From Cryoendolithus antarcticus (lineage: Eukaryota; Ascomycota; Dothideomycetes; Cladosporiales; Cladosporiaceae): a stretch of DNA of 64,000 bases. The stretch lies in NCBI GenBank assembly GCA_002077065.1, contig NAJO01000016.1, positions 496,001 to 560,000 of the forward strand, read 5' to 3'. The translations under genes were made by a program, and so were the position numbers. The notes beneath the pieces were generated by a model. It saw only the letters and a program-made list of their open reading frames with translations. It was not told where the DNA came from and did not search any database. Shown piece by piece: positions 1 to 10,620 of the stretch. The number at the start of each line of letters is the position of its first letter. Position 1 is the first letter of the stretch.

Positions 1-248
1 GGTCCTTCTATGGGTACGATACACAACCGTGTTTGGTCTGCGGCTAATAAGTTCGCGACTTGGCCCCCGTTTCGAGACTAGCGCGTACATCTCCAGCTTG
101 TCGCTCCCGGATCGTTCGTCTTACATCGCAGCTTCTACGTCGTGTACATGATATCACAGGAAAGGCGTCGCCGAGACCTGCCGCCGTGGAACGACTTTGT
201 GGAATATGTGCGCCCGGCACGTTCGTTCGCCAACGGAATTAGTTCGTG

Positions 249-1827
249 ATGGTCGGCATTCCTAAGGAACAGTCTGGCTGCCATACATGTCGAAAGAGAA
301 AAGTAAAGGTCGGACAGTCCTGTCCGGGTGTATCTCCTTTATTCGTGAACCCTAACCTATTTGTAGTGCGACGGCGCAAGGCCCCATTGTAGGAATTGCG
401 AACAGAGTAGAAGGCAATGTGAAGGATTTCAACGCTACTCAACCTACGTAAATCGTACCCCTCAAGGACTTGTAAGGCGTACGAGGCTCCAAGAGGCTAT
501 CATTTCCAACACCCAGAGAGATGAAGGCGACCAGACTACATATACCGCAGATCAAGCAATAGCATTTCAATCCGGCACTCACGCTGTTACAGTCGGAAGC
601 AGCCAAATTGCAGTGCTCAATACAATACGTAGCCCGAACATTGAAGAGCAGCAGATCTCCGCGGCTTTCATCGACCTATACTTGCGGAAGTCAACGCTTG
701 GCATTTGGCTTCATGAGGTCCTAGGCAATGTCGACGAGGATGATACGGCATTGCGATGGTCGCTGAGAGCGCTGTCAATGTCGAGGTTGGGTTGGAAAAA
801 TGCTGATCATATTGTCGCGACCCGCGGGCGGATTGCATACGGTCGAGCTTTGCAGGAGCTTCAACGGTCGCTTAGTAGCAAGCGACTACAGTACACAGAT
901 GGAACTCTGGCTGCTGCTCGAGCATTACTCATCTACGAAATCTTCGAGTCTACTTCAAACTCACTCGAAGCGTGGGATCGCCACCAGTCCGGCACAGAGA
1001 TCATACTCCAGGCAAGAGGCATACACCAGTGTCAGACAGCACTTGGAAGAAAGCTTTACGAAGATGTGAGATACTCGGCCCTAGTCCACGGCATAACCTA
1101 CCGCACGGAGTCCATCTTCTGTCAGTCACAAAGGCACATGCCAACAAGCGGGCGAGTAGATGCAGAGCAGGAATTTTATGACAACGCTTTCATACTCATT
1201 AGCCTCTATCGCGAACCTCGTCTCCTGTTCGCCGAAGGAATGCCGTCCGATCTGCCGTCCGATCTCGCGGATTCATACGCCCGTTGGCTGACGCGGTGCG
1301 ATCGATTAGCTCGCAGCCTCGATGACTGGTATGCGAAGAGGTCAGCAGAGTGCCCGTCTTTCAGACAGAGATTTGATGATCCAGACGGACTCGGGGCACT
1401 GAATTTTGTGTCACTCGAGGTCGCTTTGCTCAATCTTACCTTCTGGGCTGTACGACTCAATCTTTGCAGACTCGTATGGCGGACAAAGCACGATCACGAA
1501 CGCAAAATGGGAATGGGTACGCCAACTAGCAGATCCAACGTCTCGATACCCGAGATTAGCGCATTATACGCATATGATCTCATGCGAAACCTTGCAATGA
1601 ACATCGTAAATGCAGTTCCGTACTGCACGAGACCAGAGACGGGGCTATACGGACCACAAAAATGTCTTTTCCCGCTTCAGACTGCCTGGCTGCAGCTCAA
1701 AGACCATGCGGGCGACGACCTAACAAGATGTAATGAACTTTACCGCAAGTTGGTCGAAGAAAAGGGTAATCTTTGTGCGCGAGACATTCGGAACTCCCAG
1801 AGATGCGCAGCACTGACATCGCAATGA
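249..1827 (+). CDS. Zn(II)2Cys6 fungal transcription factor
   Basis: A binuclear zinc-cluster DNA-binding regulator, presumably nuclear. Two exons are inferred: 249-308 and 367-1827, with an intron at 309-366 (58 nt, GT...TAG) that falls inside the zinc cluster. The spliced protein is about 506 residues. The cluster has Cys at positions 11, 14, 21, 28, 31 and 38, which is the canonical C-X2-C-X6-C-X6-C-X2-C-X6-C spacing, with a basic stretch between the second and third Cys. The remaining 460 residues are helical and look like the usual fungal transcription factor middle region. The ATG at 249 is chosen because it puts the first Cys pair in frame, and both exons join without a shift. It lies 76 bp from the 3' end of a convergent P450, followed by a methyltransferase, so it may be the local regulator of that small cluster. 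The target genes are unknown. Confidence 0.88.
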
Positions 1828-1903
1828 GATGATCTGTCAACATTTAAAGGCGTCCAAGCTCCTTTGCTGCCCTGTAGCCAATGGTACAAATTTGGGAATG
1901 ATT

Positions 1904-3775
1904 TCACTTCCTTCTTTTGACCTTGATGCGGATGTCGAAAGGGCCGCAGAAGTCTAGGAGCTCCCAATTTTCTGGTCGGGCCGGGAGCCGCTGGAGCTCA
2001 TAATGGAGTAGGGCATGGGCGATCAGCAGCTTGATCTCATTACTAGCCTGTAGAACGCGCGTCAGAACGAGTCCCTAGGTTCGTCTTAGGTTCGAGTCTT
2101 CCGAGGACTCACGAAAAATCGGCCAGGGCAAGCATGTCTGCCGAGACCGAAAGGCAGGTAATTTTCGCTGAGGGAGACCATGGACAGGCCTTTGAAGGCC
2201 CCGGCGCTATGCGAGACCTTGTCAAGCTCCACAGTAGTGCATCCCTCCTGCGGTCGAGAAAATCTGCATGGATCATACTTCAATGGGCATTCGTATATAT
2301 CTGGGTCATGGTGCTGAGAGACTACGCCGAATCCAAGTCGCGCACCTCGTGGTATTACCAGATCCTTGTACGCGAAGCCCCGTGGATCTACGACCTACTC
2401 GAGCGGCTCGGGTCAGTGATAGTCAGGCATTGAGAAGGGCGATTGCACCTACCAAGCGCTCTACGCCACGCATCGAGAGCGGCCGTAGCCGTAGGGACTC
2501 TTTGACAGCCGAATCCAATTTCACTAGTCTTTGAACTGCATCTCCTGTCCAGCATTCACCGGCATTCGCGTATTCTCTTGCGCATTCTTGTTGTAGGCTG
2601 TCCAGTTCAGCTTTGGATGTACGATCACTAAGCAGGTCGAGTAAAGCATTGGTCGCAGTCATTGTCGACGAATGAATGGCGACGAAGTTCAGGAGGACGA
2701 TACGACGACTCATGGTTTCAGGACGAAGCTCCCACGGGTCGTTGCGCCGCTTGGCCTCATCAATCAACCATTGAAGGTAGTCGTTCTAATAGAGATTGTC
2801 AGACAAGGTTGCGTATGGGATATTGCTGACCGACCGGGATATCATCGCTCTTCGTTTGCTCATTCAGCGCTAGCCGTGCTAGTATGACAGGCTTCGTGCT
2901 TTTATACGCACCGCGTACGAGACGCCGAATAGGGTAGGTAAGGAGTGGTGCGACTAGGTGACGAGTCCACAGTGGGAAGAGCTTGATGAGGGCAGCGATG
3001 CCTAGAAGGATCTCCGTATATCGGCGACAGATGTCAAGGAAATGTGCGTCGCGACCTGTCATATGAGTCAGCAGCTCGAGGTAAACACTCTAGAATAGTT
3101 TGGGCATCCACATAAGGCTTCGCCAGCGATCATCCGGTTTGTAGTCCTAGCCACGACTCGCATGACACTCTCAAGCAAGTTGACATCATGCCAGCTACTG
3201 GAATCCTCGCCCCAGTCTTCTGCGAGAGCTAATCGAATCTCATCAGCCATTGCAGGGACAAGACTTACTACACCAGGCGCGGTGAGTCTCTGTCGAACGA
3301 GGCCTTGGTGAATCCCCGCATGCTCGAATCTCAGATCACCCGTAGTGTACTCTGTCTCTGTCATTGCGTCTTGGACCTTTTGGGCACTGAGCGTTTGCTC
3401 TGGCTGCCGAAGCACGTCGGAGAGCGCACTTGGGGGCAGAATGACGAGTGGTCCGTCTAAAAAGTGCGGACATATGAAGGGCTTGTCCAGTTTTGAGTAC
3501 TGGGTCAGGTCAGAGTGGATGCTTCAATATTTGGCTTTATATTGCGTGGTAACCTTCTCATGGCCCTGTTTCATCGATATCTTGAAGTCTGTGATGCTGC
3601 GTAGGCTGGCGAAAGAGATCCAGCCAGCGTCCGTGCGATCGAATCGAGCTACGCCAGGTGGTAGGCTTGTTTGCGCGAAAACCCGCCTCCCAACAGCATA
3701 TACCAGAGTCGTGAGCAGAATAGCGACGAGAAAAGCATCTCGAAAGTTGGGCTTTTCGATGATTTGGGCCAGCAT
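1904..3775 (-). CDS. Cytochrome P450 monooxygenase (microsomal, secondary-metabolism type)
   Basis: A membrane-anchored haem monooxygenase of the fungal family that includes ent-kaurene-oxidase-like enzymes. Six exons reconstruct a 529-residue protein: 3775-3554, 3499-3112, 3055-2835, 2785-2453, 2394-2113 and 2047-1904. Introns are 49-65 nt and several have CTGAC branch sites. The N-terminus has one hydrophobic anchor (about residues 14-28). The I-helix region, the K-helix E-S-L-R-L-R-P motif and the haem loop FGLGRHACPGRFF with its Cys ligand are all present. Lengths sum to an exact multiple of three, and the C-terminal tail after the haem loop is complete, so the gene looks functional despite appearing fragmented in any one frame. 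Its neighbours are a zinc-cluster regulator and a methyltransferase. The substrate cannot be inferred. Confidence 0.9.
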
Positions 3776-4233
3776 CGCTGGGGGTTTGTACGCGCGAGTG
3801 CGGCCAGCGTGATCAAGACTGAAGCTTCACTGATACTGTCAGAGTTCGCGTCCCGAGACAATGGTTACCCCGAAGGATGTCACTTCAGTTATAGGTCCAG
3901 GGTGTAACGCGATGTCAGGCGCGGGTAAGCATTCTTGGTTCCCAAAGAGGCTAAGCCGGAAGAGGGTGCCAAGTTGCGACAGAAGATGTTCGCGTTGCAC
4001 GCGCGTAGCGTCCCATAGTCTGCGAGTAAAGGCAGGTGACGCAACGCTCGACTTCCAACGACCCGGCGTACAGAGATGCTTGGACTCGCCCGCTCCATTC
4101 CGACTTCTCCGTTCTGTAACTCTCTTACAGCCTCACCCTAAGTTATTCGCAGTGACACTAATAAGCTGTTGGCCTTTGAACGCATACTGATCCCCGTACT
4201 ACAAGCGATTCTTTCGACCTCTGGAGCAGCACA

Positions 4234-5126
4234 ATGAGTGGCGCTGATGACGCCTATCTTCTTTCTCGAGGCATCGCTCCTTCTATGCGCCTTCTTGCCC
4301 AGCATTGGCTATGGAAGGACCATTTCGGCTGGAACGTCCATCCAACTGCAAGGAAGAGGTTAGAATCTGTCTGCGACTCTAGGGGCGAAGCAAGCTCTGT
4401 GATGATTGCAGACGTAGCTACAGGCAACGCGTGCGTTTCGGGTACCATTTTGCGAGCATATCACTCACTTGTGTCACTAGGATTTGGCTCGTCGAGGAGG
4501 CGCAAACCCTCCCGCCGGGCTCCAGAGCTATCGGATTTGACATTTCGGGAGCCATGTTCCCAGCACAGCATACACTGGCGCAGAATGTGAAGCTAGAAAT
4601 TCTGGATGCCGCTGCAGACGTTCCACTGGAGTACATTGACGCTTTCGATCTCATTCACATCCGTCTGGTCCTAGCAGCGGTGTATAACAACGATCCAAGG
4701 CCGATACTTAGGAATATGATTCGTATGCTCAAACCAGGTGGTGTCTTGCAGTGGGGCGAGATCATGCTCGATGCTTACGTACTTGGGAAGCCTCGAGAGG
4801 GTCAAAAGACGGCATCTATGAAGATCATGGCCCTGATCGCGCAGCAGATTGGTACCACTGCGGTTGCACCAGAGGACAGCTGGCTCATCAATCTTCCTAG
4901 CATTTTTGAGGAGTGTGGATTGCAGGGCGTAGAGTGCGCCAGAGCGGGCGAACCTAGGCGGGAGATGTGGAAGTACTGGGGTAACGTCCTGTCGGCAGCA
5001 ATCGAGGAGATCGTAGCGGTCTCTAGGCTGGGGCGTGAATATTTGCGAGACTTAGCGGCAGAGAACGATCGTGGAGACTATGTTTATGTCGAGCCGAGGA
5101 TTGTGACTGGGTATAAGATAGTCTAG
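4234..5126 (+). CDS. SAM-dependent methyltransferase
   Basis: A class I methyltransferase resembling fungal secondary-metabolite tailoring enzymes. Exons are 4234-4430 and 4481-5126, with a 50-nt intron at 4431-4480 in phase 2. The spliced product is 280 residues. The join yields a continuous Rossmann core: the SAM-binding motif I (IADVATGNA), then a strand ending in an acidic residue (GFDIS), an acidic segment F-D-L-I-H and the post-core R-M-L-K-P-G-G-V-L motif. Starting instead at 4431 would remove motif I, so the upstream exon is required. It is transcribed divergently from the P450, with a 458-bp shared promoter region. The most likely role is O- or C-methylation of a small molecule made with the P450, but no backbone synthase is present in the window, so the product is unknown. 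Confidence 0.85.
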
Positions 5127-5528
5127 CGACTCATAGTCTTGTGTAGGTAGGAAAGGACTGCATAGTTACCGAGAGCCTCTGTACTACTATATGCGATCAA
5201 GTTAGCCTGAACTCGAATGTTAGGCAGAAGAAGCGTTTCTTTATGGATAGACGCAGCATCGTTCGTCTACTTGCTCCTACCTCTCATATTTATCTTCGGC
5301 TGTAGCGATACGTACTCCGTGCTTTCTTCGCAGCTAGGCAGTTGTATAAGGATTTTGTAAGTATTATAGATGTTACAGGACGTGGTTAGTTTGCAGTCGC
5401 GCCATCTGCGCATTCTTCTAGCCGCCAGAATCCTTCGTACGTCGCACCGTAACAAGTGGCCGGGACTTGTCGCGGTGCAAATAGCGAAGAGGCGCCGGAT
5501 GAAACGTGAACGAAGAGTATGCGATAGA
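5127..5528. other. Intergenic stretch with no recognised gene
   Basis: No frame with convincing domain content or splice structure was found between the methyltransferase and the short repeated-motif ORF. Confidence 0.5.
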
Positions 5529-6087
5529 CTACGGGTATGCTCGACATTCGCGGAGCTCGACAGTCTGGCGTTTATGCTTTTGCAGCGTGATAGAATAGCA
5601 TATGCTCCGTCTGCCGACTTCGATTTCGTCGCTTTGTATGGCTATGCCGCGATTCAGTGGCGTTGAGTTCGATGGAATACGCGCCAAGAGCAGCGCATTC
5701 TTCATCTTACACACTTGGTCCTGAGAGTCAGCATCCTGCATAGCACGCTTGAGGGAACCGATATTTTCACTCTTCTTCGTGGGGACGCACACTGAGGAAC
5801 GGCTATTTCCGACCCATTTCAGCCATCAATCCAGCATGCAATTGACGCACTTCCTCTTGGCTCTCAGGATCCCGAAAGGCGCGCTTCAAGGCCTCGGGCC
5901 CTTTACTTCTCTTCGTCGGCACGGGGGGAGGCGTTTGCCAATCGCGCTTGACTGCGTGAGGGATACTGTCTGGTCCAGTAGCAGCCGTTGAGTGTAAGGA
6001 TGTCGACTGATTGACGGAGTTGGACACTGGTCGCCGGACGGTGTCGGAGACGTGACCGTGAGCGCTGGCGTCCTTAGAGAGCTTCAT
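5529..6087 (-). CDS. Hypothetical short protein with a duplicated 35-residue motif (frame broken)
   Basis: No known family is recognised. From the ATG at 6087 one frame runs about 95 residues to a stop near 5803. A second frame then continues across 5529-5800. Each part contains one copy of a motif: V-P-T-K-(R/K)-S, then L-K-R-A, then D-x-(E/D)-S-Q-(E/D)-x-V, then a helix. The two copies are about 50% alike, which argues that both parts once belonged to one protein with a tandem repeat and that a single-base frameshift near 5805-5815 separates them. The stretch between is too short to be an intron. It may be a decayed gene or a sequencing error. A gene call is uncertain. Confidence 0.35.
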
Positions 6088-6605
6088 TGTTGACGTGGGC
6101 GGAGGCGTATGTATGTTGAATGAAATAGGACTCGGATGGACGGACAGATATCGGGATGTACAGCAGGTGTTGCGCCACTCCACCTTGTCGAACGGCCTAC
6201 CTTGTTATTGCAAGAAGGCTGCGATCGTTGTTTGGGCGCTCCTCTGTCACACGAAGTAGATTGCTGGCAAGGCTCAGAAGGTATCCCACCGCGGGAGAGT
6301 TCTGCAGTGAATGGCAGCTCAACGATCCCTGTGCTTCGCACTTGATACCGCATCGGATAGCATCATTCTCATTTCCTTGTTTGTCAGATTCTTGTTCTGT
6401 CAGAATCGCATGTGTAATGATGGAGAGTGCTAGAGGAAGGCGCGGGCGCAGAAGTTGCGAACGTGGAAAAGGCGACTTGACATGTGAAAGTGAACTACGT
6501 GCCAAGCTATACCCCTAACAGCTGTCAATGTAGCGACGACATGCAAGGTATACCACCAAAGTATCTGTGACTAGCGAAATATACGATATCCTCGAGCGAA
6601 CGACC

Positions 6606-7533
6606 ATGGATCCCTTTAGCACCGATAGCGAGCTCGTCAACATCCACACAGCTTTCACTCAAGCACAATACAACCTCGTCCTCTCAGACTACGAAGCCAC
6701 CTCCTTCTCAGAGTCCAATCGCCCTGCTGTCCAGGTCCTGCAATACCGTGCACAACTAGCTCTAGGCCAGAACTCGAAAGTCCTCTCCACCATCTCTGCC
6801 ACAAAAGCTTCAAGCAGTCCAGATCTTGCAGTCGTAAGATTACTAGCTCTCTACCTCAATGGCTCCGAGGACGATGCAGCATCGCAGGCCGAGAGCCTAG
6901 CGGAACAGCATGGTAAGAACGTGAACGTACAGATTCTTGCTGGGACTGTCCTGGCGAGAGCAGGGAAGCAGGAGCAGGCATTGCAATTACTCGCCAAGCA
7001 CGAGGGCAGTCTGGACGCGGTGGCTCTGATCGTGCAGATTCACCTTTCGCAGAACCGCGTGGATCTGGCAAGGAAGGAAGCGCAAAGTGCGAGGGCGTTT
7101 GCACAGGATGCGCTCGGTGTGAATCTGTGTGAGGCGTGGGTGGGGATGAGGACGGTAGGTCACCTTGTATGGGAAGACAGGCAGGTGTGGATGCTGACGA
7201 GACGAGCAGGGCGGCGACGCATACCAAGCGGCTTTCTACGTCTTCGAGGAGCTTGCGCAGGGTCCTTCGACCGTCTCGGCGGCGAGCCTGATCGCGCAGG
7301 CTGTTGCAGAGCTGCATCTACATCGTTTCGAGGAGGCCGAGTCCGCACTGGACCAGGCACTAGCTCTGGAGCCGGAGAACGAGACGGCGCTGACGGACAA
7401 GTACGTGCTGGACACGATCACAGGGAAGGAGGCGACTGTACCTAAGGGCACCGAGTTGCTAGAAGATCTGGATGCGAAGAGGGAAGCATTCCAACAAGCG
7501 ATGAGCAAGTACAGCCCCAAGTTCGAGGCATGA
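6606..7533 (+). CDS. Coatomer subunit epsilon (epsilon-COP, Sec28)
   Basis: A subunit of the COPI vesicle coat that stabilises alpha-COP and acts in Golgi-to-ER retrograde transport. Exons are 6606-7154 and 7210-7533 with a 55-nt phase-0 intron (7155-7209, GTAGGT...GAGCAG). The product is 290 residues, normal for the family. The start at 6606 opens with M-D-P-F-S-T-D-S-E-L, the typical N-terminus. The body is a run of tetratricopeptide-like helices rich in Ala and Leu, and the C-terminus ends at K-Y-S-P-K-F-E-A. It converges with a USE1 gene 104 bp away, which serves the same transport step. Confidence 0.93.
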
Positions 7534-7636
7534 TGGTTCATGAGCACGCGAACAAGACAGGCGCAAGGCGTTGGGAGATCACATGAGGCACACCAGAAAG
7601 TCCAGCGGGAAGGCACGAGCGAGATAGACCGGGCAG

Positions 7637-8500
7637 TCAAAACCTCAATTTCGGTACCACAAATACAAGCGTGAACGCTGCCAGCCAAAGTAAAGCAACC
7701 AAAACGTATAGCTTGATCCGTCCATACCACCCCTGACCCTCGCTCATCTTCCTCAGCATACCCATCTTCCGCTCCGCAGCCTCCATTCCTTGTCCGCTCT
7801 TCTCCAACCCGCCCTCAGCACGCTTCAGCACATCCTTCTCTGACTCCAAGCTTGCGCCGAACTGCTGTGAGGACTCTTTCAGAGCTTTGGCGAGTGAAAG
7901 GAGGCCAGTTGTTAGGGCTTCTTGCTCCGTGCGGTTATGGGAGAGGAGGGTCTCGGTGTTTGAGGGGTCTTGAGAGGTGGAGGCTTGGGGACTTCGACCT
8001 TGGAACAGAGTTTCCCGCGCAGAGGTGGAGGCTGCCGAGCGGTTGTCGCTCCCTGAGAGAGGCTTTCTTGCCCTCAGCTCGTGGTCGAGTTGCGCCGCTG
8101 CGTTGTCCATCGGTTTGTCGCCAACATCTAGTCCAGCATTGGCGTCTGATCGTGCTGGCGCGTACTCTCGCGCGCGTGCATCGTCTTCTGCGTCATCCTC
8201 AGAGTCGGTAGAGTCCTCATCGTCCACCTGCGCATCCTCAAGATTCTTCAGAGCCTCTCCAAGACCTTTGACTTGTTCCCGGTATCCTACGAGCTCCTTC
8301 TGTGCCTGACTGCGCTGTGATGCTACGCAGATGCCTGAGCTCTGCTTCTCCAGCGTCAGGAGTAGAGTGCGCGCATGGTCGAGATTGCCGCGTATGCGTG
8401 CGCGGTCGTATGAGGTGATACTTTGGGAGTTCGAGGTTGAAATTGTGCGGTCTAGGCGTGACAGGATGGTGGTGAGTGAGGTGTGCGTTTGAGGGTCCAT
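7637..8500 (-). CDS. Vesicle transport SNARE Use1
   Basis: An ER-localised SNARE needed for fusion of COPI vesicles returning from the Golgi. It is a single exon encoding 287 residues. The N-terminal half is helical, with an acidic low-complexity linker (about residues 92-110). The C-terminal third holds the SNARE-like helix with the family signature: H-N-R-T-E-Q-E-x-L, a S-L-A-x-x-L-K-E-S-S stretch, then G-W-Y-G-R-x-K-L. One transmembrane helix follows (about residues 262-281), ending in P-K-L-R-F as in other ascomycete Use1 proteins. This makes it a tail-anchored protein. The identification rests on the C-terminal motif and topology. It is convergent with epsilon-COP. Confidence 0.88.
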   Translation of the reverse strand: MDPQTHTSLTTILSRLDRTISTSNSQSITSYDRARIRGNLDHARTLLLTLEKQSSGICVASQRSQAQKELVGYREQVKGLGEALKNLEDAQVDDEDSTDSEDDAEDDARAREYAPARSDANAGLDVGDKPMDNAAAQLDHELRARKPLSGSDNRSAASTSARETLFQGRSPQASTSQDPSNTETLLSHNRTEQEALTTGLLSLAKALKESSQQFGASLESEKDVLKRAEGGLEKSGQGMEAAERKMGMLRKMSEGQGWYGRIKLYVLVALLWLAAFTLVFVVPKLRF

Positions 8501-8721
8501 CCTGTGTATGGTTCGTCGTTGAGACGAGACTACGGGTTGTGTATATGTGCGCGTGAGGTCTATGTAATGCAGTGCAATGTACAGCTGGCGAGTAATTGTT
8601 GCAACGTTAATGTTCCATACCGACTATCTTGACATGTGCAAGCAGACTTTACGAAGCTAACTCCGTCATGGGGCACGGACTACAACAGTGATTGATGGAG
8701 GGCGAGAGACGCTTTCTACGT

Positions 8722-9990
8722 CTAATCAAACGGCAATCTTCTCAGTCCCGGATCCTCACCATGCTTCCTCGCCTCCAGCCGAGCACCAACAGCAGAAGGC
8801 ACCTTGATCCCACAGCAATCACCCCAACTGTTCGCACTGTGCTTATGCTTCATCCCGTCGACGGTGACCTCCACCTCGCCCACATCCTCCTCGCCGACGT
8901 CCTTCTCAGCATCTGCGCTCATGCCCTCGGCGGCACGCAGCAGAGTACCAAACATGAAGTGCTGTGCCACTGGCAGCTTCCCTAGCACTTCCTTCAAGAA
9001 CATCCTCCGCATGCCAGCCTCGACTTTACTCCAAGACTTCGCCGCGCTAATGTCGTCCAGCATCGGGCTGTGCCATCGTAGACCTTGGACAGTCTTCGTG
9101 GCATTTACCCAAGCGATCTGATCAAGGTAGATGTAGTCTCCCGAGCATTCCTCGACGATCATCGGGTTATGGATGCTCAGTGGTCGAATGTGAGGATGGT
9201 CAATGAGCTGACTTGCGCCGAAGAGGAAGGGCAGGAATTGGTAGTCGTCTAATCCCCATACCCCGTGACTGCCAGCAGGCTCCAGGTAGTACGTGCTCTG
9301 AATGTCGCGCATGAGTGTGAGATAACGAGGGAAGACTAGTAGAGTGAGCGCCGGGAATATCGAGTCAGGCAGAAGATCCAGCTGGCGCAAGCACAATAGC
9401 CAAAGAATGAAGTTCAGTTCGTGACCAGAGCCATAGTCAATACGTGAGCCGTTACCGAAGGCGTTCGCGATGTAGGGTGACAGCTCCTCCACGGCTGCTT
9501 TCGGGACGCCTAGTCGTGAGTGCCATGCAGCCAGTTTCTGGTCGACTGCCTCCAGAAACGTCCGAAATGCAGGATTGCCGAACCTCGAGCCAGTGTCGAG
9601 TGCAGGACAGTCTTTGACCAAAGCACCAGCCTCGTCCAGCACCTCCAGTAGCGTCCGCACTATCGGCTCCTGGGCAACTGGAGACTTCGCAACACCACTG
9701 ACTTTCACCTGGCGGATCGAGTCTGATAGTGTGAATACGAAGCTGACAATGAGGTCGTGCGTCGGTGAAGACAGGAAATTTCCATGGTCACGTTCCGAGA
9801 GTATTCGTCGTGATGGCCTCGAGTACGTATGTGCGTGCAGATGAGGTACACTTGGTAGAGCTGGCGTTGCAGGTGCTGCGTTAGCGTCTAGGTCATCTCG
9901 TTGTGGCCGTCGTCTTGGTATCAGCTTTGGCAGTTTGTGTGAGAGATCCGGGATCGATCCCGGTGGTGACATGGATAAGGCGGATGGCAT
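8722..9990 (-). CDS. PP2A phosphatase activator / peptidyl-prolyl isomerase (PTPA, Rrd1-type)
   Basis: An activator of type 2A phosphatases with prolyl isomerase activity, acting in cytosol and nucleus. It is a single exon. The ATG at 9990 gives 422 residues; an in-frame ATG at 10119 would add 43 residues of low similarity and is not preferred. The PTPA core starts with R-R-I-L-S-E-R-D-H. It continues through S-R-I-D-Y-G-S-G-H-E-L-N-F (the conserved catalytic-cleft segment) and G-V-W-G-L-D-D-Y-Q-F-L-P-F, and ends with the P-V-A-Q-H-F-M-F-G region. The acidic and basic C-terminal tail after about residue 355 is typical of the longer Rrd1 branch rather than Rrd2. Confidence 0.93.
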   Translation of the reverse strand: MPSALSMSPPGSIPDLSHKLPKLIPRRRPQRDDLDANAAPATPALPSVPHLHAHTYSRPSRRILSERDHGNFLSSPTHDLIVSFVFTLSDSIRQVKVSGVAKSPVAQEPIVRTLLEVLDEAGALVKDCPALDTGSRFGNPAFRTFLEAVDQKLAAWHSRLGVPKAAVEELSPYIANAFGNGSRIDYGSGHELNFILWLLCLRQLDLLPDSIFPALTLLVFPRYLTLMRDIQSTYYLEPAGSHGVWGLDDYQFLPFLFGASQLIDHPHIRPLSIHNPMIVEECSGDYIYLDQIAWVNATKTVQGLRWHSPMLDDISAAKSWSKVEAGMRRMFLKEVLGKLPVAQHFMFGTLLRAAEGMSADAEKDVGEEDVGEVEVTVDGMKHKHSANSWGDCCGIKVPSAVGARLEARKHGEDPGLRRLPFD

Positions 9991-10508
9991 GTTGATGTCG
10001 CTGTATTGGTTCGTCGTTGCAATGTTATAATCCGAAATGCTGACATGTGAAAGCATGAGTTGATCCCTATGCGCGGTTCCTATTCCGCTGCCAAGGCGCA
10101 CACATGCTACAAGAATCATATAGTTAATAGATTGAAGTCAAGTTTGTTGTTCTGCGCTGTAAACCTATCGATTTGCCCTCGACGTCTCGTGCATACTCTC
10201 TATGTCCTCCAACGTCCTCGGCGCTCCGTCTTCGTTCGGTCCTCCAAGTGATTTGCTATAAGCTAGAATGTGAAGTTCGGATCCCTGAACTTCCCGAACG
10301 CCGAAGGTGAGCCGGCAGAGGGAGATAGGTTGTCTAAAGCCGTGCATAACAGTCATGGTTAGAAGCTATGTTTCCATCGGCGCAAAGGTCCAAAGTGCGA
10401 TAGTGTTCCACAAAGTAGGCTTCTCCGCAAGAAGAGTGCACTACACTGCACGCCAGAGCTAGGGACAGTATTGCTATACAAGCTATGTAAGCGAGTGACA
10501 GCCTCGGG
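9991..10508. other. Intergenic region upstream of the PTPA gene
   Basis: No convincing coding frame was found. It presumably contains the PTPA promoter and the 5' flank of the tRNA gene. Confidence 0.5.
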
Positions 10509-10620
10509 GGACAGATGGCCGAGTGGTTATGGCGTGTGACTCAAGCTCCTGGCTTCTCTGTAAATACAGAGCGCATTCTCATGGGCTTTGCCCGCGTGGG
10601 TTCGACTCCCACTCTGTTCA
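10509..10620 (+). tRNA. tRNA-Leu (CAA) with intron
   Basis: The acceptor strands 10509-10515 (GGACAGA) and 10613-10619 (TCTGTTC) pair with one G-U, and A10620 is the discriminator. The D arm has GCC...GGC with GAGTGGTTA. The anticodon loop reads CTCAAG with CAA at 10542-10544. A 30-nt intron (10546-10575) sits one base after the anticodon and contains its own small hairpin. A long variable arm (TGGGC-TTT-GCCCG) marks a class II tRNA. The T arm is GTGGG-TTCGACT-CCCAC. One mismatch is seen in the anticodon stem (third pair). Leu-CAA genes in fungi usually carry an intron. Confidence 0.92.

Noticed and set aside
2091..2101. GGTTCGAGTCT resembling a tRNA B box
   Set aside because: It lies in a P450 intron and has no matching A box or cloverleaf.
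3056..3111. Apparent frameshift inside the P450 between two open frames
   Set aside because: A 56-nt GT...CAG intron with a CTGAC branch joins A-L-C to R-D-A-H-F-L exactly in the family pattern, so no mutation is needed.
4234..4590. Separate 118-residue ORF at the methyltransferase start
   Set aside because: Its first 66 codons are exon 1 of the methyltransferase; the rest is intron and out-of-frame reading.
7236..7730. 164-residue minus-strand frame over the end of epsilon-COP
   Set aside because: It overlaps the conserved second exon of epsilon-COP and has no recognisable content.
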